From the NCBI GenBank assembly GCA_964480705.1, contig CAYZPC010000001.1, forward strand, positions 1-64,000: a stretch of DNA of 64,000 bases, given 5' to 3'. The notes under the pieces are model-generated. The model made no database searches. It was not told the DNA's origin and saw only the letters and a list, made by a program, of their open reading frames with translations. Source of the DNA: VGJJ01 sp964480705 (GTDB lineage: Archaea; Iainarchaeota; Iainarchaeia; Iainarchaeales; VGJJ01). The first letter of the stretch is position 1. Every line of letters starts with the position of its first letter. Below, one piece after another: positions 41,461 to 48,785 of this stretch. The position numbers were made by a program, and so were the translations under genes.

Positions 41461-41931
41461 GACGAACACCACCTTTTTTCCGGATTGGATTTTTCCAAGG
41501 TAGCCGGTTTTGACGAGTGCATTGAGTCGTTGCGAGGCCGCGTTGGGATTTTTGTATCCTGCGTGCGTGCGCACCTCTTCGGCGTTGGCTTTTCCATTTT
41601 TTTCAATGTATGCGAGTATTTTTTGGTCCGCTTCGGGTAAGAGTGAAATCGAATGCAGGTTCTCTTGGGTTGGGTTGGGAGTCAGGGAGGTTCCTGCATT
41701 CGATTTTAGTGCGAGGGATAATTCATCGTATTTTTCTTCCATCTTGGCGAGCAAATCATTCGTTTGCTTGCGTTCTTGAGCAAGTTTGAATAGGAGCGCG
41801 GCGATAATCATGGGGTTATCTTTCCCCGCTTGCATGACATCATTCAAGTCTGCCGTGAGGGTGGAGAATTCGGGGCTAATCTGCTCCATCAAGGCTTGCG
41901 GAGTCAGTTTTCGATAATCACGATTGGTCAT
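41446..41931 (-). CDS. Winged-helix DNA-binding protein
   Basis: The 161-aa protein has a helical, partly coiled-coil N-terminus (residues 1-75), a linker SNAGTSLTPNPTQENLHSIS and a C-terminal winged helix with LPEADQKILAYIEKNGKANA and NPNAASQRLNALVKTGYLGK. The linker is encoded precisely by a palindromic insertion with a G-rich loop (41646-41706). The ATG at 41931 lies behind a TATA (TTTATATAG) and a perfect palindrome that could be its own operator. The C-terminal end lies within a repeat copy. Confidence 0.75.
   Translation of the reverse strand: MTNRDYRKLTPQALMEQISPEFSTLTADLNDVMQAGKDNPMIIAALLFKLAQERKQTNDLLAKMEEKYDELSLALKSNAGTSLTPNPTQENLHSISLLPEADQKILAYIEKNGKANAEEVRTHAGYKNPNAASQRLNALVKTGYLGKIQSGKKVVFVRKTF
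41646..41706. repeat. 14-bp inverted repeat with G-quadruplex loop, inside a CDS
   Basis: AAATCGAATGCAGG (41646-41659) and CCTGCATTCGATTT (41693-41706) are perfect complements. The loop carries GGGTTGGGTTGGGAGTCAGGG (four G3 runs, 41667-41687 on the plus strand). It is in frame and adds about 20 residues to a linker between two folded domains. Confidence 0.75.
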
Positions 41932-41937
41932 GCATCG

Positions 41938-41954
41938 TCATGATGGCATCATGA
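41938..41954. promoter_or_regulatory. Candidate operator palindrome between TATA and start
   Basis: TCATGATG-G-CATCATGA is a perfect 17-bp palindrome directly downstream of the minus-strand TATA (41956-41963) and upstream of the ATG at 41931. A repressor bound here would block polymerase; the winged-helix product itself is the natural candidate. Confidence 0.55.
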
Positions 41955-42045
41955 CTATATAAAGCTTGCGGGTGGGAAATGCGAAATGCTGCCTCTCTTT
42001 TTCTATGTCTTTATAGTTTTTATAGGTGGTTCCCGTCTGGTTTGA

Positions 42046-42756
42046 ATGGGCAAATCTTTTCGCTCCAAGCGTCCTTCCCGCGTGCGAGTGTTGCGGGTTC
42101 GCCGAGTGATTCCTCACGATGTCCAGAAACCATCTTCTACACAACCGTTGTTTTTGCAACGCGCTGCCCCCCATTCTTTTTCTTTCCGTGAAACTACTTT
42201 GTGGCATTATGGTGACCCTGTGGGTTATGGTCGCGTGACGAATCCCATTGTGGGTCACACACGTGATAGTCGGCATTTGGTTTTGGCGGATAGAAAAAAA
42301 CCTCGTGCGGCGTTGGCCTACTGGCATAAAGGGGAAGATTGGGTCATTACTTCTATTCAGCGCCTGCGCACCGAATATGTCTTGTCTTCGAAGTTGGGGG
42401 TTCACTCGTTTACGTGGAATGCGCGCAAAGAAACGGAACGTGGGAAGGATTTTGCTCGTGCATTAGGCATGCATCCTTCGGAATTTTTGTTGAGTCAATT
42501 TTTGTTTGCACATCGTGATGAAATCATTTCGGGAAAGAAAATATTTTTGGAACTTGTTGATTATGGTTTTCGGGGCAAAGATAACTCGAATTATTCCAAT
42601 CAGGAAATATACGGCCCCATCCTCGAGCGTTTTTTCAAGCGCACTCCTTCGAAAACAGTTTTACTCGGGGAAAATTGTTCGGTGAAAAATTATGAGTTGA
42701 GTTTAGAAAAGCGCCGCGTGCGTGATGCATTGGGTTTGCCTCCGCTAAAAAAATAA
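42046..42756 (+). CDS. Basic hypothetical protein, 236 aa
   Basis: The 236-aa protein starts with an Arg/Lys-rich tail (MGKSFRSKRPSRVRVLRVRR), then a strand-rich part (FRETTLWHYGDPVGYGRVTN) and a helical C-terminal half with GMHPSEFLLSQFLFAHRDEI. No family is recognised; there are no membrane helices. The basic N-terminus suggests nucleic-acid contact. An A/T box (TTTTTATAG) lies 28 bp before the ATG. Three hairpins follow its stop. Confidence 0.6.
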   Translation: MGKSFRSKRPSRVRVLRVRRVIPHDVQKPSSTQPLFLQRAAPHSFSFRETTLWHYGDPVGYGRVTNPIVGHTRDSRHLVLADRKKPRAALAYWHKGEDWVITSIQRLRTEYVLSSKLGVHSFTWNARKETERGKDFARALGMHPSEFLLSQFLFAHRDEIISGKKIFLELVDYGFRGKDNSNYSNQEIYGPILERFFKRTPSKTVLLGENCSVKNYELSLEKRRVRDALGLPPLKK

Positions 42757-42784
42757 TTTTTATAAAAAAGAAAAATAGAAATTT

Positions 42785-42870
42785 CCCGTCCTCGTTGGAG
42801 GAGCGGGTAAAAAAATGTCTGGGGAACATTTACGTTCCCCTAACTTCCGCGCGGCCGCAGGTTAGCGGCC
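42785..42870. repeat. Three hairpins between convergent genes
   Basis: CCCGTCCTC/GAGGAGCGGG (42785-42807), GGGGAAC/GTTCCCC (42821-42840), and a CCGCGC element with GGCCGC/GCGGCC arms and loop AGGTTA (42847-42870). The last matches that at 41215-41238 except for one compensatory base pair. Confidence 0.65.
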
Positions 42871-43733
42871 TACTTCAGATATTTGATGGTGTTCTGGAAT
42901 ATTCCGCTGGTGACGCCCGGGTTGTAGTTGAAGTAAATGACTTTTCCTCCGCCTAATTGGGCTTGTTCCACAATCGCGGGGAAGTTCTTTCCCGTTCGTG
43001 CGTCTTCAATGTAGGCGATTTCATTTCCCGTGACACCTACATCAAATACTTCCAATGCTAAATATCCTGCTTCGGCTTGTGCGGGCACGCGTTCAATTCC
43101 CTGCATGATGGGGTGTCGGTAGTCTTGTTGCCAAATAACTCCAATCACTCCAATCGGTCGTTTGCACGTGGGTTGTCCGTCTAAAATAATGTCACAATTC
43201 ACCGGAACAATATTTCCGAAGTTGGCTTTCCAACCTAAAATATCCAATGCGCCCGGTTGTTCAATTCCTGAATCCTTAATGATGACGAGTTTTCCTCCCG
43301 TCTTCACGTAGTTTTGCAACGCGTCTCCCAACTGTCGGGGAATGGCTTTGCTGATTTGTCCGGTTTGATCTAAAACAACTATATCAAATTGGGCGAGCTG
43401 ATTTTCAGGATTGTTGGAAAACCCTTCCGCTGCCCGTATGAGTGGACTTCCCACTAAATCCTTGTTGGCGTTCAGCACGGCAATCATTTCGGGCGAAGGT
43501 GCGCCGATGATGAGCATTCGTGCGGTTGCGCTGGGGGATATTGCTCCCACAATGGGTCCGATAACGGGTGTAGATGTGTCAATCACTCCCAACCTTGCGA
43601 GGAGTAAGAATCCAATCACCACAATCAAAATAATGGGTATAATGGCTTCCAAGTTGAAATGCAATCGGCTGCCGATTCCATCATCAATGGGTGGTAAATC
43701 CGCGCCACCGCCATATGCATCTTCATTCGCCAT
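42870..43733 (-). CDS. Membrane-anchored GATase-like protein A
   Basis: The 287-aa protein has a short cytoplasmic N-terminus, one helix (AIIPIILIVVIGFLLLARLG) and an outer domain with a Rossmann-like GATase1/ThuA fold: RMLIIGAPS, FDIVVLDQTGQISKAIP, LQNYVKTGGKLVIIKDSG and a late KVIYFNYNPG. The Cys nucleophile and His of true amidotransferases are not evident, so it may only bind a sugar or peptide. GGGGAGGAA precedes the ATG. It is the third gene of an operon with 43800 and 44372, and it resembles the first. Confidence 0.65.
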   Translation of the reverse strand: MANEDAYGGGADLPPIDDGIGSRLHFNLEAIIPIILIVVIGFLLLARLGVIDTSTPVIGPIVGAISPSATARMLIIGAPSPEMIAVLNANKDLVGSPLIRAAEGFSNNPENQLAQFDIVVLDQTGQISKAIPRQLGDALQNYVKTGGKLVIIKDSGIEQPGALDILGWKANFGNIVPVNCDIILDGQPTCKRPIGVIGVIWQQDYRHPIMQGIERVPAQAEAGYLALEVFDVGVTGNEIAYIEDARTGKNFPAIVEQAQLGGGKVIYFNYNPGVTSGIFQNTIKYLK

Positions 43734-43799
43734 AGTCTTTTCCTCCCCAATACTTCACTAACCCAATTTGGGCATCTACAGGTTGTGGTTTTCCGGTCT

Positions 43800-44375
43800 T
43801 TATAAACTATGTGGGGGTTGTCGCCCAATTGATTGGCTTCTCCTCTTATCCCCAATCATTCTCGCAATGCCCTGGAAAATAGTGACGAGCCGCAGCATGC
43901 GTTGGTATTCGGAAAATGCTCCCTCATAATCGCTTCCGCGCTTACCACGCATCCACACGTATAATTGCTTGGCATATTTTTGGTATTCTCTCGCTTGGTG
44001 GCGGAAATATTGTGAAGGTGTTTGCACTCGGGGCGGGTGGTTTTGGAGCAATTGTTTTTGGTTGGCGAGAAATATTTCCTCGAACTCTTTCGCGAGCATT
44101 TCTTTTCGTCCCGGTGAGAGTTGTTCCCACGCGTGCGTGGCGCCATTGCGCACATACCATTGCCACCGTGCTAATCCTGTGAGTTTAATTCCTTCTGGCG
44201 AGTTTGTTACCAATTTTTTTTCGAGTAAATATCCTAATTTGGTTCGCTGTGTTTTTGTCGCGTCATCAAAACTAATTACGCTTCCCTGCAAGAGTTTATC
44301 GAATAATCTTTTTCCGCGCCGGACAGCATTAGCCGGCGAGTTTTTCGCGCGAGGATTTTTTTTGGGTCCGCTCAT
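43800..44375 (-). CDS. Basic hypothetical protein, 191 aa
   Basis: The 191-aa protein is basic throughout (MSGPKKNPRAKNSPANAVRR at the start). A winged-helix-like segment lies at residues 35-75 (TKTQRTKLGYLLEKKLVTNS, EGIKLTGLARW), and a long helical part with YQKYAKQLYVWMRGKRGSDY follows. There is no membrane segment. It lies between two membrane GATase-like genes, overlapping the first by ATGA. I do not recognise a family; a DNA- or RNA-binding role is a guess from charge and the helix-turn pattern. Confidence 0.6.
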   Translation of the reverse strand: MSGPKKNPRAKNSPANAVRRGKRLFDKLLQGSVISFDDATKTQRTKLGYLLEKKLVTNSPEGIKLTGLARWQWYVRNGATHAWEQLSPGRKEMLAKEFEEIFLANQKQLLQNHPPRVQTPSQYFRHQAREYQKYAKQLYVWMRGKRGSDYEGAFSEYQRMLRLVTIFQGIARMIGDKRRSQSIGRQPPHSL

Positions 44376-45295
44376 CGCAGCATCCCATTGTATAGGTTCA
44401 CGAGAAATTGTTGATACTCCATGGGTGGTTGTGCGAGCAATTCGGGTGGAACAGCATAATACACAATTTTTTCTCCCACTCCCGAAGAAACAATGATGGG
44501 AAACACGCGCCCTAGTTCGTTATTCTCTTTGTCGCGCAGCGTGGTGCTCGTGTCCACGCTCAACACGCGTGTGCTTCCGATTCCAATGTCTCCCACAATA
44601 GCAAAGTCTCCATACAGTTTCAAGTTGCTCGCAATTCCATACACTAATCGATGGTCGGCTCCTGATTCGGGAACTAACTCTCCAATTTGTTGCGCGGACG
44701 TGAAAATAGTGCAATCTCTAAAATCACAATAATTTCCTTTGTATTCTGTTGACAAGTATTGGTCGAATCGCACTGCAATCCCATCTTCTACATCTTTTCT
44801 CGCCCAGGGTGAAATGAGCGTGTGTCCGGCATTTTCATCCACGTCATCTGCGTACAAAAAATCATCATCCGTTGTGAGTTCGGTTCCCGCGTCGCCTGTC
44901 CACACTAATCGTCCGCCCGAGTCAGCGTATTCCATGAATGCGCGGATTTTGTCGGTGCTCATTTGCTTCGCACGTGTAACAATGACTAAATCAAATTGTT
45001 TCAAATTTCCGGCGGAAACAAAATCTACTTCTTGTCTGGAAATATTGGTGGCGGCAGTAAAGCGCGGGTCTCGGAGGAGGCGCGCTAATTCATCCGGGTT
45101 TCCCAATCCAGCGTCTCCAAACACAATGAGTGTTTTGGGCGGTCCTTTGATGGTGTAGTACACATCGCACCACCCCGGAATGTCCCTACATGTTACAATT
45201 CCCGACCACGTGAACAATCCTAAAATGAGCAAAACCATTCCAATGGCTAAACCCACGTGGTAGGCATCTTTCAACACGGGTCGCATTTCGGCCAT
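44372..45295 (-). CDS. Membrane-anchored GATase-like protein B
   Basis: The 307-aa protein has an N-terminal helix (HVGLAIGMVLLILGLFTWSG) and an outer Rossmann-like domain: KTLIVFGDAGLG, FDLVIVTRAKQMSTDKIRAF, MEYADSGGRLVWTGDAG and a final EKIVYYAVPPE. The order of segments mirrors protein A at 42870, so the pair arose by duplication. Two Cys pairs outside (CRDIPGWC and CDFRDC) suggest disulfides. ATG 45295 is 25 bp from a TTTAAA box shared with the divergent Sec61-beta gene. Confidence 0.65.
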   Translation of the reverse strand: MAEMRPVLKDAYHVGLAIGMVLLILGLFTWSGIVTCRDIPGWCDVYYTIKGPPKTLIVFGDAGLGNPDELARLLRDPRFTAATNISRQEVDFVSAGNLKQFDLVIVTRAKQMSTDKIRAFMEYADSGGRLVWTGDAGTELTTDDDFLYADDVDENAGHTLISPWARKDVEDGIAVRFDQYLSTEYKGNYCDFRDCTIFTSAQQIGELVPESGADHRLVYGIASNLKLYGDFAIVGDIGIGSTRVLSVDTSTTLRDKENNELGRVFPIIVSSGVGEKIVYYAVPPELLAQPPMEYQQFLVNLYNGMLR

Positions 45296-45315
45296 GAAAC
45301 GAAAACAAAGGTTGA

Positions 45316-45324
45316 GGTTTAAAA
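45316..45324. promoter_or_regulatory. Shared A/T box of divergent GATase-like and Sec61-beta genes
   Basis: GTTTAAAAG lies about 25 bp from the minus-strand ATG (45295) and about 29 bp from the plus-strand ATG (45349). The 53-bp gap has no other A/T box, so one near-palindromic element may serve both directions, as at 15040. Confidence 0.5.
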
Positions 45325-45348
45325 GAACACACTTATACATTGGATAAT

Positions 45349-45528
45349 ATGGTTAAGTTCACACAATCCGCCCCTCAAGCGCAAGGCCCGAGCTCCGGAA
45401 TTGGCGTTCAGCGATTTTTTGACACCGATGAGGGTGGTCCGCAGTTAACTCCGCAAATGATTTTCGGTTTTACCATTGCGGTGATTATTCTTTTTGTGGC
45501 CGCGCGATTGTTCGGATTTGTGCAGTAA
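45349..45528 (+). CDS. secG: Preprotein translocase Sec61-beta subunit
   Basis: The 59-aa protein has the archaeal Sec61-beta pattern: a polar Ser/Gln-rich N-tail, SSGIGVQRFFDTDEGGPQLT just before the membrane, and one C-terminal helix (IFGFTIAVIILFVAARLFG). It belongs to the SecYE-beta channel. The ATG at 45349 is preferred over the TTG at 45340 because the shared A/T box lies 29 bp upstream. The length is standard for the family. Confidence 0.9.
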   Translation: MVKFTQSAPQAQGPSSGIGVQRFFDTDEGGPQLTPQMIFGFTIAVIILFVAARLFGFVQ

Positions 45529-45562
45529 AGTCGTATTTCCTTTTTTTTAAATTAATTACTAT

Positions 45563-48466
45563 TCACGCGACACTCATTCCAATTTCTATTTTTTCTTCGC
45601 GGATGGTTTCCGTGCTGAGGTGGGCGTGTTTTGTCGTGAAATTGGATACAAATACTAGTTTTTGCGCGCGCACTTTCGCTGCGATTTCCGCGTGGTGTGC
45701 TTTGAGCATGTGGGTGAGTTTTTCGCTCGCGCGAATTTCAACTACCACGTGTTGTTCCGGGTTCAGCACGGCTTTTTTTCTCAAATCTTGAATTTTTCTT
45801 GAAATTTCGCGTGCAAATCCTTCTCCTTCGAGTGCAGCATCCATCGCTGTGTCCAATGATACAATCGTTTCCGGGTCCTCTTCCAATGTGTGTGCGGCGG
45901 CGAATACTTTTTCATTCACGTGAATATTTTTCACATTCAACTGTGTCTTAATCATGTTTTCCAATGTTTGAATCGCGTGTTTTCGCTCTTCACTTTTCGT
46001 GTGCACATTCAGCGCGCGCAGGGGCCATCGCACGTTTATTTTTTCTTTCTCGCGCAAAAACAATCCGGCTGTGATGACTCCTTGTGCGTGGGTCATGGCG
46101 TTTTCCAGTGTCACATTTCGCGGCGCGGGTTCCGGCCAAGGGGTCGTGTGAATGGAACCTGCTTCGCCGTTTACGACTTCGTGCATGATTTCACTCACGT
46201 AGGGTGCAATGGGCGCCAATAATTTGGCGAGCGTGCTAAATGTTTGATAAAACACATACGCCACGGCTTCATCTCCTTGTTTGGCGCGTTCACGCACGAG
46301 CTTGATGTACGTGCGCGAAAAATCCTCATTTACAAACGTTAGCAGGGCTTGCGTGCACGCGTTGAACGCGTACGCGTCATATCCTTCCGTCACGGTATCG
46401 CGGCACGTGGCTAATCGAGACAAAATCCATTCGTCTTCGGTTTCAAGTTGGGGTGTGCTCACGAGCATTCCTTTTTCTAAATACGGTTGCGCAAACAGGA
46501 GGCTGTTCCACAGCACATTCAACAAGGGTCGCACGCTCTCATTCATGGATGCTATTCCAATTCTCTTTTCGCTCCCCGGGGGAGTGAGGCACATTTGCAG
46601 TCGCACCGCGTCTACTCCATGAGCGTCAAACGCGGCCGCGGGAACAATGACGTTTCCTTTGGACTTGGACATTTTTTCTCCCTTTTCATCAACCAGGAGT
46701 CCGCCGCAAATGACTGTTTTGTAGGGTGATTTTCCAAACAGGAGTGCGCTGATGACGAGGAGCGTGTAGAACCATCCTCTCGTTTGGTCTTGTGCTTCGG
46801 CAATAAAATCATACGGGAAAAATTTCTCAAACAATTCTTTGTTTTCAAACGGGTAATGTAATTGGGCAAAGGGTGCGCTTCCCGAGTCGTACCAGCAATC
46901 TATTACATCGCTCTCGCGCTTCATTTCGCTATTGCATTTTTCACACGTAAACGTAATTTTGTCGAGGGTGGGTTTGTGTAAATCAAATTCTCCTTTTGGT
47001 GTGTTTTTTCCGCGTGCGCGTATTTCTTCTACGCTTCCCGCGGCGTGCAGGTGTCCGCACTCGTTGCGCGTGCAGCGCCATATGTTGAGCGGTGTTCCCC
47101 AATATCGTTTGCGGGACAATCCCCAGTCTTTGGCGTTGGCAATCCATTCTCCAAATCGCCCTTCTTTCACATGGTCGGGTGTCCACTTTATGTTTTGGTT
47201 AAGCTTTTCCAAAAGCTTACGATGCTGTGACACGTTGATGAACCAGGATTTCATGGCATAATACATCAGGGGGGTGTTGCATCTCCAGCAGTGCGGGTAT
47301 TCGTGTTCAAATTTATCTGTTTTGAACAGGAGATTTTTTTCCTGCAGGAATGCAATCAATTCTTTCTCGGCATGTCTGTGGTTTTTTCCCGCCCATTCTC
47401 CCATTTCGGCTTTGAACAATCCGTCTTCTCCCACGTGTTGTACAAACGCGAGGCCATTTTCTTTGCCGGCTTGGTAATCATCTTCTCCAAACCCGGGGGC
47501 GATGTGCACAATGCCCGTTCCGTCTTGCACGGTGACAAATTCTCCTGAAATAACATGGAATGATTTTCCATTAAGTTTAGCGGTTGAGCGCGTGTACGTA
47601 TCAAATGGCGGCACGTATTCTATTCCCACGAGTTTTTCTCCGCGCAGGGTTTCCTTAATGTGTGTTCCTTCCGGGAAGTGTTTGCTCACGAGCACGTGTG
47701 CGAGAACGTATTCCATTCCCTCACTCTCAACGATGGCGTAATCCACTTCCTTGTTTACCGCGAGTGAAATGTTTCCCGGAAGTGTCCACGGAGTGGTCGT
47801 CCATGCCAAGAAGGCGCGTTTGGGATTTTTTTTCCAAATGAATTTTACCGTTGCCGTGGTGTCTTTCACGGTCTTGTATCCCAATGCCACTTCGTGCGAG
47901 GAAAGAGATGTTTGGCAGCGCGGGCAAAAGGGGGTGGTGCGGTGTCCTTCGTACAAGTATCCGCGTTCAAATAATTGTTTGAGTGACCACCACACGGATT
48001 CAATGTAGTCATTTGACATGGTCACGTAGGGTTTTTCTAAATCCACCCAGTATGCCATTCGCTCCGTCATGACATCCCATTCCTGGATGAATGTGTTCAC
48101 ATCTTTTCGGCATTCTTCGACAAATTTTTCGGTTCCAAAATGTTCAATTTCGCGCTTGTTTTTCAAACCAAGTTTTTTTTCCACTTGCACTTCCACCGGC
48201 AGCCCGTGCGTGTCCCATCCTGCTTTTCGTGGCACGGTTTTTCCGCGCATGAATTGGTATCTGTTTACAACGTCTTTGAATACGCGCATTTCCACGTGAT
48301 GCAACGCTGGAGGAGCATTCGCAGTGGGCGGTCCTTCTAAGAATGAAAAAATGGGTTTGTGGGGGTTGTATCCCACCGTCTTTTCGATGATTTTATTTTT
48401 TTTCCATTTCTCGAGCGCGCGCTGTTCGAGTAGTTTGAAATCGTACGAGCGGGGGAGAGATTGCAT
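45563..48466 (-). CDS. ileS: Isoleucyl-tRNA synthetase
   Basis: The 967-aa class I enzyme has a Rossmann core with the HIGH-equivalent in PPTANAPPALHHVEMR, an editing CP1 domain (AWTTTPWTLPGNISLAV, GTGIVHIAPGFGEDD), WFINVSQHR, KMSKS in DEKGEKMSKSKGNVI, and an anticodon-binding C-terminal domain. The HIGH-equivalent is the variant HH form often found in archaeal-type IleRS. A box CTTAAAAAC lies 27 bp before the ATG with CCTAG at the start. Two tRNA-Ile genes in the window (GAT and TAT) are its substrates. Confidence 0.96.
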   Translation of the reverse strand: MQSLPRSYDFKLLEQRALEKWKKNKIIEKTVGYNPHKPIFSFLEGPPTANAPPALHHVEMRVFKDVVNRYQFMRGKTVPRKAGWDTHGLPVEVQVEKKLGLKNKREIEHFGTEKFVEECRKDVNTFIQEWDVMTERMAYWVDLEKPYVTMSNDYIESVWWSLKQLFERGYLYEGHRTTPFCPRCQTSLSSHEVALGYKTVKDTTATVKFIWKKNPKRAFLAWTTTPWTLPGNISLAVNKEVDYAIVESEGMEYVLAHVLVSKHFPEGTHIKETLRGEKLVGIEYVPPFDTYTRSTAKLNGKSFHVISGEFVTVQDGTGIVHIAPGFGEDDYQAGKENGLAFVQHVGEDGLFKAEMGEWAGKNHRHAEKELIAFLQEKNLLFKTDKFEHEYPHCWRCNTPLMYYAMKSWFINVSQHRKLLEKLNQNIKWTPDHVKEGRFGEWIANAKDWGLSRKRYWGTPLNIWRCTRNECGHLHAAGSVEEIRARGKNTPKGEFDLHKPTLDKITFTCEKCNSEMKRESDVIDCWYDSGSAPFAQLHYPFENKELFEKFFPYDFIAEAQDQTRGWFYTLLVISALLFGKSPYKTVICGGLLVDEKGEKMSKSKGNVIVPAAAFDAHGVDAVRLQMCLTPPGSEKRIGIASMNESVRPLLNVLWNSLLFAQPYLEKGMLVSTPQLETEDEWILSRLATCRDTVTEGYDAYAFNACTQALLTFVNEDFSRTYIKLVRERAKQGDEAVAYVFYQTFSTLAKLLAPIAPYVSEIMHEVVNGEAGSIHTTPWPEPAPRNVTLENAMTHAQGVITAGLFLREKEKINVRWPLRALNVHTKSEERKHAIQTLENMIKTQLNVKNIHVNEKVFAAAHTLEEDPETIVSLDTAMDAALEGEGFAREISRKIQDLRKKAVLNPEQHVVVEIRASEKLTHMLKAHHAEIAAKVRAQKLVFVSNFTTKHAHLSTETIREEKIEIGMSVA

Positions 48467-48608
48467 ACTAGGATGTTGGCACGGGACTGTTTTTAAGGGT
48501 TGAACTGCGCGATTGGCTTTCCATCGTGGTTAAATACGCCAAACCGGTGCATTCATCACTATTCCTGCGTCGCAGGTAATATTTCAACCAAAACGAGGTG
48601 ACTTAATA

Positions 48609-48695
48609 ATGGCTAAGAAAGTTCCCAGTAAAGCAAAACATCGCGGTCGAACAATCCATCGCACGAAGCGCCGACCCAAAAAAAGTAAGAAGTAA
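48609..48695 (+). CDS. 28-aa highly basic small protein
   Basis: The reading frame encodes 28 residues, starting MAKKVPSKAKHRGRTIHR and ending in RRPKKSKK, with 15 Lys/Arg. A ribosome-binding site (GAGGTGA) lies 8 bp before the ATG, an A/T box (GGTTAAATAC) about 80 bp upstream, and a hairpin with seven Ts follows 8 bp after the stop. This full set of signals makes it a real gene. It is about the size of ribosomal L41e but not clearly alike in sequence; rRNA or ribosome binding is a guess. Confidence 0.75.
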   Translation: MAKKVPSKAKHRGRTIHRTKRRPKKSKK

Positions 48696-48702
48696 TTTCA
48701 CG

Positions 48703-48724
48703 GGGGCACAGCCCCTCTTTTTTT
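48703..48724 (+). terminator. Hairpin plus T tract after the 28-aa gene
   Basis: GGGGC-ACA-GCCCC is followed directly by TCTTTTTTT, the best intrinsic-type terminator in the window. Confidence 0.7.
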
Positions 48725-48785
48725 ATTCAATTTCTTTTTTTTGCAATTAGAGACTATTTTTAAGGGTTCTATGGAGATGGTGTTT

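Noticed and set aside
48367..48466. IleRS signature reading PALHHV, at first taken as a lost HIGH motif
   Set aside because: Archaeal-type IleRS often has the HH variant at this site, and KMSKS and the editing motifs are intact.
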